Of a stretch of 64,000 bases of DNA, positions 45,484 through 55,889 are shown piece after piece. The translations under genes were made by a program, and so were the position numbers. Position 1 is the stretch's first letter. Every line of letters begins with the position of its first letter. The stretch covers positions 248,001 through 312,000 of the forward strand of contig JABSTR010000955.1 in NCBI GenBank assembly GCA_013339765.2, in the 5' to 3' direction. Source of the DNA: Haemaphysalis longicornis (lineage: Eukaryota; Arthropoda; Arachnida; Ixodida; Ixodidae). Under the pieces are notes generated by a model, which did not search any database, was not told where the DNA came from, and saw only the letters and a program-made list of their open reading frames with translations.

Positions 45484-46747
45484 TTGTACTGATGGGCTCC
45501 GAGCAGCAAAGCCCAACGCTGGATCCGGGCCGCGGCCATAGGTGGCGTTGGGTGGTCCTCTCGGAACAAACCCACCAACGCCTTGTGATATTTAACAAGG
45601 TTAAAAGATCGCCCAAGCAGGTAGTCCCGAAACTTTGTAACCCCGAAACACCAACGCCAATGCCCCTCGCTCGAGTTGCGAATAATTTCGTTCCGCATTA
45701 GACAGACTTTGCGAGCATAACCCAATCGGCTTGTCGATGCTTTCAACCCGATGAGAGCACCGCTCCTATGCCGTGCGGTGACGCGTCACACTCGAGGCGC
45801 AGTGGCTTCGTGAGATCAAAATACGTGAGCATCTTGGCTTGCTGCAGTGCTAGCTTCGATTTGCCAAACGCTTCCTGCTGTTTCGGGCCCCATACCCGAG
45901 GGAATCCTTACTTAGCAGGTCGTGGAGCGGGGCAGGCTAGGCATGTTGGGAAGACCTTTTCTGTAGTAAGTGAGAAGACCAATGTAAGAACGCAGTTGGC
46001 TTACGTTCTTGGGACTCGGAGCCTTCACTACGGCTTCCATTTTTGTCTCCAGGGGTTGTAGATTTTCGCTGCTGATCCTGTGACCCAAGTATGAAGCATC
46101 AGGCCTGCGGAAGGTGCACTTGCTTTTCCGGAGCTTCACGCCATTCTCACAAAACCGCTGGAGTACCGCCTTGACAGTGCTTCCATCCAGCTTCCTTTCA
46201 GCAACCAGCACTTGATCCAGGTACACTTGTACCCCTGGAATGCTTGTCAGAATGGTCTCTATGGTGCGCTGAAAAATAGCCGGAGGAGACGACATTCCGG
46301 TCGGCAGGCAGTTACAACAGAACAGTCCACGATGGGTGTTGATGACAGTGAGCTTCTTGGACTCTTTGTTCAATAGCATCTGATTGCAAGCGCCGCTCAA
46401 GCCCAATGTTCTGTACAAGTCTCCCTCGTCGAGAGAAGCGAAGAGGTCGTCTACCAAGGGAAGTGGGTATTGTTCGTTTCACACACTGCATTGACGGTTA
46501 ACTTGTAATCCCCACAAATCTGGATTTACCCACCTGCTTTCTGAACAGGCATGATGGGCGTTGCCCACTCAGAATGCGCCACTGGAGACAGCACACCGGA
46601 TGCCAATAGCACGTCCAACGTGACGTCCACATTGTCCTTCATGGCGTATGGTAGCGGCTTTGTCTGACCGAACTTCGGTGCCACACCCTCCTTCACGTAC
46701 AGGTGCGCGGGTGGTACCTTGAATAGGCCTAATTCCGGCTCAAACAC
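45484..46747 (-). pseudogene. Gypsy A: reverse transcriptase and RNase H
   Basis: On the minus strand, RT begins PPAHLYVKEGVAPKFGQTKPLPYAMKDNV, VLSPVAHSEWATPIMPVQKAGG, then FASLDEGDLYRTLGLSGACNQ, CNCLPTGMSSPPAIFQRTIE and VQVYLDQVLVA, where the expected YLDD has become YLDQ. YLGHRISSENLQPLETKMEAV and LRSYIGLLTYYR follow. RNase H readings (FREDHPTPPMAAARIQRWALLLGAHQYKIE) end at the hAT target duplication. Several shifts are present. The YLDQ change would abolish polymerase activity. Confidence 0.85.
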
Positions 46748-47090
46748 AACGCTGTAGTCTGAAAATGGTCTCCAAGTTCAGACCTCCCTCGTGACTTGCA
46801 CAGCTGTACAAACTAAGTAAAGGAACTCCCCAGTTGTTTAGCTTTTGTACATGGTCTCGACCGCATAAACATGGCCCTGACTGACGAAGCACTGTCACTG
46901 GCGCAGTAGCGGTCTTGTCACCGTAAGAAACTGGAAGATTCAGCTTACCGGCGACTGGCAGTGGTCTCAAGTAGCATGACAGCTTCAAATCCCGGCTTCT
47001 CGAGCGGTGGCCAGCTAGCTTGACGCCAGTTGTAGGCGTCCCAGGATAATACACATACTGGTGAGCCGGTGTCTATTTCATAACGAGGTC
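46740..47090 (-). pseudogene. Gypsy A: aspartic protease
   Basis: The minus strand shows EIDTGSPVCVYYPG, where DTGS is the protease catalytic motif, preceded by LLGWSGPRY. The frame runs on through LKLSCYLRPLPVAGKLNLPVSYGDKTATAPVTVLRQSGPCLCGRDHVQKLNNWG. The protease would cut the gag-pol polyprotein. A frameshift near 47030 separates the active-site strand from the following region. Confidence 0.75.
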
Positions 47091-47727
47091 CACTCCAGCC
47101 CAAAAGAACTTGCGCCGTACTACCAGTGCCTGACGATCTTGTCCTCGACGACGGGGTCTTGCTTCAGAGAGGACAGCTGGGAAGACAGCGTTTGGTCATC
47201 GTCCGAATCAGGGTTGCCCGTAATGGCAAACGCCGTTTGCTTCCGCTTGCATGTCGTATGGCATAACGCTGCAAAGTGCCTTTTTTGTCCACACTGGCAT
47301 TCTTGAACGTGCAGGTCGCCTCGAAGTGCTCCTGGCTGCCGCACCGGTAGCATGCTTCCGGTCGCATGCTTTCGACGGTCCGCGCCGGTCCTTGGTGCTT
47401 TTCCACGAAGACTTATGTCGTTGCTCACTTGCCAGCTTGTGTAGTTCCGGCTCGACCTTCACGTCCACAGCCTTCATGAGCTTTACGTCTTGTCCCGCTG
47501 CTTCTGCCGCGAGAACAGTGTTCGCTTCCTGCGAAGTCGACTTCGGTCGAGCAAGCAAGGCCCTTTGTGTTTCGGCACTTCGAATTCCGCAAACTATTCT
47601 GTCCCGTAGCATGCGGTCCAACATTTCCCCGAAGTTGCGCCTGTTGGCCAAGCTTCGAGCTTCCAAAATGAACGTTTGAGCAGATAACTACGAGAGATTC
47701 GTATCGCTTTTCATCCATCGATGCGGT
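47090..47727 (-). pseudogene. Gypsy A: gag C-terminal part with zinc knuckle (5'-truncated)
   Basis: Minus strand: TASMDEKRYESLVV at the junction, then EARSLANRRNFGEMLDRMLRDRIVCGIRSAETQRALLA, a capsid C-terminal block typical of Mag/Gypsy gag. CYRCGSQEHFEATC (CCHC) and a second C..C...H cluster (CGQKRHFAALC) follow. An acidic stretch (NPDSDDDQTLSS) precedes the protease. The capsid N-terminus and 5' LTR are absent: at about 47730 the sequence switches to the oppositely oriented Gypsy B pol. Confidence 0.8.
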
Positions 47728-47732
47728 TATGT

Positions 47733-50124
47733 ATGCGCTAGGTTCAGCAAAGGTTTTTACCACACTTGACTGTAGTAGAGGTTTCCTACAGATCCCTGTA
47801 GCGGAAAAGGATATCGAGAAAACAGCGTTCACTTGTACCAGAGGGTTGTTTGAATGCGTGAGGCTGCCTTTCGGTTTGTCAAATTCCCCAGCAACTTTCC
47901 AGCGCGTGATGGACATCGTGCTGGGGGACGCGAAGTTCAACTACGCGATGGCGTACATGGATGATGTGGTTGTGTATTCAGACAACCTTGAGGATCACGT
48001 TGTTCATTTGCAGGCTGTGTTGGAGCGCATGCAAAACGCAGGCCTCACAGTAAACCCTCGCAAGGTACAACTGGCTGCCAGCAGGATCGAGCTCCTGGGC
48101 TTCGTTGTGGACCAAGGTTCAGTCCGGCCAAACGAGGAGAAGCTCAAGGCGATCTTGCAGTTCCCGAAACCAGAGAACGTCAAAAAGTCTGCAGCGCTTC
48201 CTGGGTATGGTCGGCTTCTACAGGCACTTCATTCCGAACTGTGCGGACTTGGCACGGCCCCTCCATCAGCTGCTAAGGAAGGGCGCCAAGTGGTCTTGGA
48301 CGGCTTTGGAGGAGCAGGCGTTTCAGGCACTATCAACAGCCATCGCCGACACCACAAGCCTGCGGTTGCCAGATCTCAACCGCCCCTTTGTTGTCCAAAC
48401 CGATGCAAGTGAGTACGGCATAGGGGCTGTTTTGCTACAGGAGCATAGCGGTGAACTGTACCCTCTGGCATTCGCCAACCGCACTCTCTCAGCAGCCGAA
48501 CAGAACTATTCAGTGACAGAAAAAGAGTGTCTTGCCATAGTGTTCGCCCTCAAAAAGTTTAACATGTACTTGGATGGCGCAGATTTCACGATACAGACTG
48601 ACCACCAAGCACTGTCATGGTTGTCACGGCTTCACAACCCTGCAGGTCGCCTCGCACGCTGGGCGCTAAACCTTCAGAAGTATCATTACAAAGTGGAATA
48701 CAAGAAGTGCACCAGCAACAAAGCCACGGACGCCTTGTATCGCGCACCCCTACCAGCACAACAGCAACCAGAACCCCAGGTCTTCGCGGTTACAACGCCT
48801 GGAGAAGCCTGGGGAACCCTGGTAAGTCGCCAGGAGATGCTTGAAGCGCAGCAGGCCGACGAGCAGTGCAAGCGCATTCGGGAGTCGATTACGGCCGCAG
48901 AGAACGACGATACTACGGCGGCGAGAGCCCCGGACTACGACTGCTACGTCCAAAGCCAGGACGGCTTGCTACTGCGGTACATTCCAAGCGCAGACACCGA
49001 CAGTGGTGAATATCCCTTCCGGGTATTCGTACCAAAGCGCCTAAGAAGGTCTTTTCTGGAATATTACCACGACACTACCCTTGCTGGTCATAGTGACGGT
49101 CTGAAAACGTACCAAAAGCTATGCCGCGTTGTCACATGGCCTCGCCTGAGAAAAGAGGTAATTAAGTACGCCCAGACATGACAAGTTTGCCAGTCGGTCA
49201 AGCCAAGAGGTGGCAAACCACCTGGCCTCATGAAGTCAGCCGAGAGCCGCTTCCCTTGGCAAATCGCGGCGTGTGACGTGATGGGTCCATACCCAAGATC
49301 AGTGAAGGGCAATCGCTACCTTCTCGGTCGTCACAGATCATTTCTCCAAGTGGGTCGAGCTGTACGCATTACGTAGACTTGATTCTAAGTTGATCTGGGA
49401 GAAGTTGTTGGATACTTTCACCCGCTTTGGTTTTCCAGAACAGCTCATAACAGACAATGCGAAGTACTTCACCAGCAAGAACTTCGTGGACACTTGTTCG
49501 GTTCTGGGCGTAGTACATAGGAAGACTACTCCGTACCATCCACAAGCGAACATTACGGAACGGGTCAACAGAAACTTGAAGATGATGCTGGTGGCCTTCA
49601 CTGAACGTCACAAAGACTGGGATGCTCACCTCTCGGAAATGGCGTTTGCCACAAGGACTACGGTCAATCGCTCCACCGGATTCACACCAGCAGTCATGCT
49701 TTTTGGTCGCGACCTGTGCTTTCCTATCGAACACTCGTTCAGTGACCAGGTCGAGGTGCACCCTCGCACTTATGTTAAGTATGCGCAGGATCTCCGCAGC
49801 AGCCTGAACGAGACCCTCCAGGAAGCCAGGCAACACCTGGACTTGGCACGCCTCGAACAGCGCCAGCAGTACGACAAGGGACGGCGCCAGGTCGAGTTTT
49901 CCGTGGGTGACCTGGTACTGCGCCGTACACATCCGTTGAGCGATGCAGCAAAAGGGCTTGCTGCTTCCCTGGCTGACCGATGTGAAGGTCCTTATAAGGT
50001 AACAAAGCGCACATCTCGGCTGACGTATCGCCTTCGCAACATGCACGGAGGGCGGGATACGGGTCCCATAGGCATTGACGACCTTAAGGCATATTATGAG
50101 CGACTCTCTGAAGAAGAAATCTAA
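47733..50124 (+). pseudogene. Gypsy B: RT, RNase H and integrase (5'-truncated pol)
   Basis: The plus-strand pol starts within RT (MYALGSAKVFTTLDCSRGFLQI, GLFECVRLPFGLSNSPATFQRVMD, AYMDDVVVYSDNL with catalytic Asp pair intact, GFVVDQGSVRPNEEK). A shift near 48185 leads to FLGMVGFYRHFIPN and RNase H: VVQTDASEYGIGAVLL, FANRTLSAAEQNYSVTEKECLAIVFALKKF, QTDHQALSWL. The integrase zinc region (HDTTLAGH) ends at a premature TGA at 49180-49182 in the place of a Cys codon. The core (VMGPYPRSVKGN, ITDNAKYFT, ITERVNRN; D, D, E) resumes after a shift near 49330, and a long C-terminal region ends at 50124. Apart from these three lesions it is well preserved. Confidence 0.88.
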
Positions 50125-50285
50125 TCTTGTTAATGTTCTTCCAGGATACGCTATCCGCTCAACGTTGCAGCAACAAGTCTCGGCGGGAAGACCTCCACCG
50201 GCACTCATCTCAAACCCACAGGAGAAGGCATCCTCAACGGCAGCCCCCCAGCGCTTCTCGGACAACTAGCGAGTTGTCCGGTCTT

Positions 50286-50298
50286 GGGGGAGGGGGAA
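50286..50298 (+). other. Polypurine tract of Gypsy B
   Basis: GGGGGAGGGGGAA immediately precedes the LTR start TGTAGGG, as needed for plus-strand DNA priming. Confidence 0.75.
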
Positions 50299-50951
50299 TG
50301 TAGGGACGCAGCCCCTACGTGCGCCCGCGGAGGGTGATTACAGTGCAGTGAGTGCCGGTCGAACACCGATAGTGGCGTCAGTGCGTCATGTGCCCGTGCG
50401 CGCGTGTGCGATGAACAGTGAGCCGCAACGAACACGTGTAGTGCAACAGAACCCGGAGCATGCGCACAACCAACAGAGTGGCTTAAAAAGCGGCGCTCAC
50501 TGGAGCAGCTGGACAGTGCGCACCGGGGGACACGCGAGAGCAGCTGCGGCCGCGGGCGGCTGCGAGCCACGACCATGACGCCCGGACCGCCAGGAGCAAC
50601 CAGCGTCCGCGGCGGACGCTCTTCACCCGACGTCGGCACAAGTGACTGAAGACGTCCTCGTGAGTGTTCAGCACCATGCTGTACCTTTCTGGACAAGCAG
50701 GGTTTCAACCAACGCAATGTTTTCTTTACGCGCTTTCGGCGCTTGCTTGCTGTGCTATCTTTTTATTGCCTACCAACCTGCTTTGTTTGTTTTTTCCTGT
50801 TTTGGTTTTCCCGGAATAAACCGGTGATTTGTTCTCATGCGGATCGGCGTTACTTCGTCGGGCAGGGTCGGGCTCGCGAACCCTTTACGCTCGAAGGGGG
50901 ATCCTTCAATACGTAGACGATTTATGTATCTGGATCTCCGGATGTTAACAC
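50299..50951 (+). mobile_element. 3' LTR of Gypsy B (right end approximate)
   Basis: It begins TGTAGGGACGCAGCCCCTAC directly after the polypurine tract. It contains a TATA-like GCTTAAAAAG at 50481-50490 and AATAAA at 50815-50820, in the order expected for U3-R-U5. The right end is placed at TTAACA (about 50951) only because a terminal CA is required; there is no second LTR to compare and no target duplication was found. Confidence 0.6.
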
Positions 50952-51059
50952 AATTGGTTGGCTGTATTAGCTCGTGATTCGTTCTGTGCAAGCCTATGCT
51001 TCGTTGGTTGGGCTAGGGGTCTCCATGGAAAAATATTGTTTTATTTTGTTCCCTGGAGG

Positions 51060-52340
51060 GCGACGGAAGGCCACACGCCTCAAGCACTCAAGGCCACACG
51101 CCTCAAGATTGCTTGCCAATCCGGCAAGCTAATCGCGTGAAGTTTCTCGGAGTCACCATCGAATATAGGCTATTCTGGAGGCAGGCCGTAGAATCTTTTG
51201 GGACATCCTTGGTACCCGCCTTAAATGTGATTCGACGAATTGGTGGAACTCATTGGGGAAGTAACCCGCCATGTACGCTTTGGCTGCACTGGGGGCTCAT
51301 CTTGAGTCCGTTCTTTACCAACTGCCTGTTTTGCCTCCCTCCGAATCCGAGTATGCTCGTCCGGAAGCACCGCACCGAGCGGATGGAGATATCCCCAGGA
51401 GTTTCCCAAGCGGCGACAAACTAATAGGTCCTTGACGAGTCCCATTTTTCACCACTCCGCTTGATGGCGTCACAGCGGCTGCTCTTGTAAAATCGTCTGG
51501 CTTGGAGAATGCTATACTGGAAAGGCATTGCTGAGGCCTGTCCGCTTGAAGGTGAAATCTGGCATACACGCGGCACTCAACACTCTGAGCGTCCTCTACT
51601 CGCGATGGCGGAAGAATCAACATCATTTGGAACCGTCATGCTCTTTGGAGAGTTTGGAGTGTCAGCTCACCATCCCGGGCATTCGCTCGAAGAGATTTAC
51701 CCCAGTAGCTAGAGCGAGGATGTTAGCACTTGAACATTTGGACCGCTTGTATGGAGGTTGTGTTCACGTGTTTACGGATGGCTCTGTCGACAGATAATTA
51801 AATACCAGTCCAGCGGCCTTTATGATTCCAGGCATTAACGTTTCCTGGGAGGCTTGCATTGACCATCCACAACGGCACAGTGTATAACTATGGAGGCGGC
51901 CTTAAAATGACCAACAGAATTGAAAGTTGGGCGACTTGTTGGGTATTCATTTAATGGTAACAGAGTGAAAAAAAAATGACGAGGGACACAAACTAAATTC
52001 ACAAGACTTGTGAATTTATTCTGTGTCCCTCGTTTTCTTCGCGCTGTTACACTTCAAAAAGATCACATCGCTTCGCGTGCGGCATGCGGTAATGGATTCC
52101 AAGTCGGCGCTTACCGGTGCTTGTTAACACTTTGAAGGTCCTTGGAAGTCGAAAGACTGCCCTTCCCGTTAACACTGAACTGTCCAAACTAAAGGTAGGC
52201 AGATTTTGTAGTGGGATAAACGTTCCTCTTTCTAAGACGCAAAAGGAAATTTTTCAAGAGCGCATCTTTTTACCATCCCCAGGAGCCAGAAAGGCGGACA
52301 GTTAAAAAGACGAAGTTTGTTGCAGTGAAATCTTCGCACG
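51060..52340 (+). pseudogene. LINE fragment: RT thumb and RNase H, degenerate
   Basis: Readings are ANRVKFLGVTIEYRLFWRQAV, ALNVIRRIGGTHWGSNPPCT, and after shifts AALNTLSVLYSRWRKN and HLDRLYGGCVHVFTDGSVDR (first RNase H Asp). AAFMIPGINVSWEA-like and TMEAALKMTNRIES-like stretches follow, then beyond the foldback insert LRVRHAVMDSKSALTGAC (RNase H D-S-K). A different LINE lineage from the CATCAT-tailed ones. Many lesions make it old and inactive. Confidence 0.65.
51957..52050. mobile_element. Foldback element, 94 bp near-perfect palindrome
   Basis: The arms meet almost without a loop: ACGAGGGACACA followed by AAATTCACAAG on the left pairs with CTTGTGAATTT and TGTGTCCCTCGT on the right. The outer parts (GTAACAG...CTGTTAC) also match. 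It lies inside the RNase H region of the LINE fragment. Confidence 0.75.
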
Positions 52341-52344
52341 TACC

Positions 52345-53290
52345 AGGTAGAATGGAAATACACCCTTGACCACGGCGATCACGTCTCAAACATTCTCAGT
52401 ACCAGCAGCGTTGTTACTTGCTTGTAAATGGCATAAAATTGCTAATGTGTGATTAAGCAGCGTCAGTAACGAAAAATATTAGTTCCTGACACAGATCACT
52501 GAAGGCTATAACAAAGTATGGTTAAAATGACAGCCTTATTCTGGTAGAAGACACGTCCAAAAACCTCACAATTATTTTAATACCTTCCGCAGCTAACAAG
52601 TTGACCAATGGAAGATGTGACTACTTTGATAAGGTTTCTTTATATCAGTCGTTTTATTTTTCTACAACCTGTAAAAACAGCCGTAAGTCTTTTTTTACGC
52701 AGAACTCGACTGTTGATCGGTATTTAAAAAAGAAGTGGGTTGAATGGGACCTCATTTTTCCACGTTTAAACAAAAAATAATGCGGGTGTGTTCATTTTTT
52801 CCTTTCTAGAATACTCAGTCATTGAGTTGAGTGCTATTCTGTGTAAATATCGCGAAAATTGGTAAGCATTGTTTTGTATAAATGACTCCGAAAGATGTCC
52901 CTTTTTTACAAATTTGCATTTTTTGCCCCACTTTACGAAGCAGTATTTTGAAAAATTCCTTTACTAGAGCAATGAACAGGGTTTGAAATGCTGGGTAGCC
53001 CATGGCAAACAAGTTGAAAAAACCAGACAGCTTAGCCTTTAGCCCGTTGTGTAAAAACGTTTTTTTAGAAGTGCCACTTTTGAACACAGTTGCTCTCGCT
53101 ACAAAGTTTGAGAAATATTTTGTCAAAAAATATCAGCATGACGAATTTAATTTTTCTGGAACCAGCAGAAACGTTCGCAAATATGTGACTAAAAAATTAC
53201 AAGGATTTAGAAAAAGGGCCCATCTCCACGCGAGGGGGACTCGAGTAAATACGTCGCATAGGGGGTGGGTGTATTGCGTTAACGTTTAGT
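52345..53290. other. AT-rich stretch, no recognised gene
   Basis: Short open stretches on both strands near 52815-53290 have no recognised family. Codon-like structure is weak and the composition strongly AT. Confidence 0.35.
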
Positions 53291-53295
53291 GTTGG

Positions 53296-53445
53296 GGAGT
53301 TGGTGGTAGTGAATGCGTTGTATCAGCAGCTTTTTGACGTAGTTTGAATGAGTCAAGGATATAAGGCGCGTTCGTAGCCTTTCATTCTGTGTCGGTTTTG
53401 TGGCGCAGTGGGAAGAGCACCATGTACCTCGCGTTTCGCCCACAG
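53296..53445 (+). repeat. tRNA-like module (SINE-2), first copy
   Basis: It contains GACGTAGTTTGAATGAGTCA, ATATAAGGCGCGTTCGTAGC and a tRNA-like A box (TTGTGGCGCAGTGGGAAGAGC). The B-box end is missing. A second copy begins at once (GTAGTGAATGCGTTGTAT) and is interrupted by the P-like element. Related copies are at 55545, 60009 and 62368. Confidence 0.7.
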
Positions 53446-54445
53446 GTAGTGAATGCGTTGTATTAGAGTGAACTAGAATACGGGAGTGTCCCGAGCGGCG
53501 GCGCTGAGCCACTCCGGTTGGCGTCGACACCGCGAGGTGGCGCGACTACGCCCTTTCGCAGCTGGACTGGCGCACTGAGACTACGCGTCTGGCCTTGCTC
53601 TGCCCGGTTCTCGCGCTCTCTTTCGGCTTTCAAAGGCATTCAGAAGCTAAGCAAGCTTCTAAACGGCCAAACGTGATTTTTGCTTTACTTACTGCTGCTC
53701 CAGGTCGAGCACAAGAACTGTGGCCTCGATGTGGTGAGCCGTTCTGGTTGCAGGCACCTTAGTTCCGCTATCCGCGATTTTGATTCACCTCGAGCTTTAT
53801 ATCTTGCGCGGGCGCTTCTGAATGTCAATGAACTGTCACTTGTGTTCCCCGCAACACGCTGAATATCGCCTGACGAACGATAATTACTTACTTTTCGCGA
53901 ACTGGCAGGTGTTCAGCATGGACTGTTAGTCCCTGCACAGGGCAGAGCATCACGGTTCTAAAAACACGTCATTGCTCGTATAGCAGCATTTAAAAGGGAC
54001 AATTTTTTTAGCCGGGGTGTTGCAGTCAATTCTGATGTATTATTCAGTGCATGTGCGCAAATAAGCGCGTTGACCCCCCCCCCTCATTCCCAATCTCAAA
54101 AGGAAGTTTAGACCCGCCGCATAGCAGAAAAACGAAACTAACTGCTGCTTGCTTGCCGATATGGTATGGAGCCTACTATTTTTCAGAGATCAGAGGTGCT
54201 ATCATGGCGAAAGACAAATTATTTTGTAGTTATTTCTTGTTATAATTACTATAAAAAAGAACAGTAACTAGTGTTAACTCTTACATGCAATGCTACATGT
54301 TAAGCAAAGTTGTGTACAGCTAATGGCCCAGCTTTACCTTTTTTCAAACCCGATTGCAATTTTTATAATATACATACAGTGAACGAGATAGAACAGATTA
54401 CCTTTCAGTCAGCTGTCACAGTTTATTTCGCAATTTGGTCCAGTA

Positions 54446-54793
54446 CTACGGGCATTTACCTAGTTTAGCATACTTTGCAGATTTACGTATTTTTGCATTG
54501 CTTCTGTTGATGCTTTTGATGTAGAAGTAAGTGAATGCGGGTCGTGAGGTAAAACACACCTCTGCCGCAACAGCCTTACAATGATCACTGCACCCAAGTT
54601 CACACTGCTGCTTAGCCTTCACCACAATCAAAATGTCAAGGATGCTATCAAAATGACGCTCAAGAAGACTGAAGCATTCAGTGAACGCGTTCTCCATGCT
54701 TAGCACAAACCTGTGCAGAACGGTCTGTACACAAAGTGAAGCTCGCACACAGCAGCCGACGATTCTGTGAGGCGCTTGTCCTAATAGTGACAA
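54446..54793 (-). pseudogene. Possible P/THAP-like transposase C-terminal remnant
   Basis: A minus-strand frame ends at 54446 with SLLERHFDSILDILIVVKAKQQCELGCSDHCKAVAAEV and TYFYIKSINRSNAKIRKSAKYAKLGKCP. The last block resembles the basic C-terminal end of P-element/THAP9-type transposases, from memory of the pattern only. The part before SLLERHF (shared with a Cys-rich reading) does not show the catalytic core. Position inside inverted repeats with a 7-bp duplication supports a transposase origin. If wrong, it is an unrelated fortuitous frame. Confidence 0.35.
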
Positions 54794-54854
54794 ATACGTT
54801 TCCCCATCCAGTCAGGATGCATCTGTTATTTCCCACACAATTCGACGCACAATG

Positions 54855-55095
54855 AAATTCTGTACTCAACCAGGCACTCTATGGCACATAATCTGGGAGT
54901 GCGTCAAGAACCCAGACCTCCCACCTCCTTTTCCTTCCCCTACTCCTGAGCAGTGGGAGATACTGCTGTCCAGCTCCCTCCCTCAAGATCAACTTCTGCT
55001 GGTCGAGAGGGCCAGTCGAGCCGGGACGGCACATGGTTACCTGAATGAGGAACCACCCCACCTAAAAGCTCGATAAAAAAAAGTTTTGTCTCTCT
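54855..55095 (+). pseudogene. I-type LINE ORF2 extreme C-terminus with tail
   Basis: TQPGTLWHIIWECVKN is the knuckle-to-stop segment of I-type LINEs, followed by PTPEQWEILLSSSLPQDQLLLVERASRAGTAHGYLNE and a stop at 55074-55076. Compare EQWEAVLLSSDQETQRSLVQLAEDSARAHG of the LINE at 6740-6830. An A-rich stretch and AAGTTTTGTCTCTCTC tail follow. It is a short 5'-truncated insertion. Confidence 0.8.
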
Positions 55096-55544
55096 CTCCT
55101 GCCGGCGCAAATTGCGCTTCCACTTTTTTTGAACCTCTTCGTCTCTTGGGGCGGCGAACAAAGACGCCTTTGGAGAGCCCTGATAGCCGGTGTGACAGCC
55201 TGGGCAAAACATTGCGCATCAGTCCTTCTTTTCGCCATCTTCCTCACATGCTGGTCCTTGACGAAATGCACTCTCTCACTGTTTTGAAAAACACGTCAGA
55301 ACCTCCGCACCGATTCCACCGAACGCACGTGCACCCACCGCCTTCCAAGTTCTACGTTTCCTCCGGTCTGAGGGCTGCGGCGACAGCGCAGCCGCGGTAT
55401 AGCCGGTCGTGGGCGCGGCTGACCGGCTGCGAGATCGTGCACCAGCGCCCCTAGCCACCCTAGCGGTGGTCCACGGCGCGCGGCACGCCGAAAGCAACGC
55501 CGTCTCCGCCCGCTCGGGCCACTCCCCTATTCTAGTTCACTCTA

Positions 55545-55885
55545 GTTGTATCAGCAGCTTCTTGACGTAGTTTGAATGAGTCAATGATATAAGGCGCTTT
55601 CGTAGCCTTCCATTCTGTGTCGGCCTTGTGGCGCAGTGGGTAGAGCACCATGTACCTTGCGTTCCGCCCGCAGGGTCGTGGGATCGAAACCAGGCGCCGG
55701 TAAGTATTATTTTTTTATATAGTGTAGGGGGCGGGGTGCGGACCTGTTGTTGAGAGCGAGGAGGGTAGCGTGATGCGGGAGAGGAGGAGTGAGGGAGAGG
55801 GCGCACCTAGAACGGCTGTTGCGGACGCCGAGGCACGCCAACGCCGGGTGACATCGTGAGTTAAAAGAAATGCTCAGCATTTAAA
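55545..55885 (+). repeat. tRNA-like module (SINE-2) with downstream hairpin-ended body
   Basis: A complete tRNA-like part has A box TTGTGGCGCAGTGGGTAGAGC and B box GGGATCGAAACC. A TTTTTTTATATAGTGTAGGGGG junction and a GC-rich body follow, and the 3' end is the stem AAATGC-TCA-GCATTT. The similar 3' end AGATGC...GCATCT plus AAAA occurs at about 60913-60931 and 62945-62963, so a modular family is likely. Confidence 0.65.
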
Positions 55886-55889
55886 TGAA

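Larger units (their letters stand above)
53464..55544. mobile_element. P-like DNA transposon, 2081 bp, 7-bp TSD
   Basis: The terminal inverted repeats of 35 bp (left 53464-53498, right 55510-55544) match at 33 positions, starting TAGAGTGAAC. GTTGTAT flanks both sides (53457-53463 and 55545-55551). Removing the insert reconnects a SINE-2 copy (GCGTTGTAT then CAGCAGCTT). TSDs of 7-8 bp are typical of P elements, and a minus-strand frame inside resembles a P/THAP transposase C-terminus. The superfamily is therefore tentative. An I-type LINE fragment is nested near 54855-55095. Confidence 0.7.
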
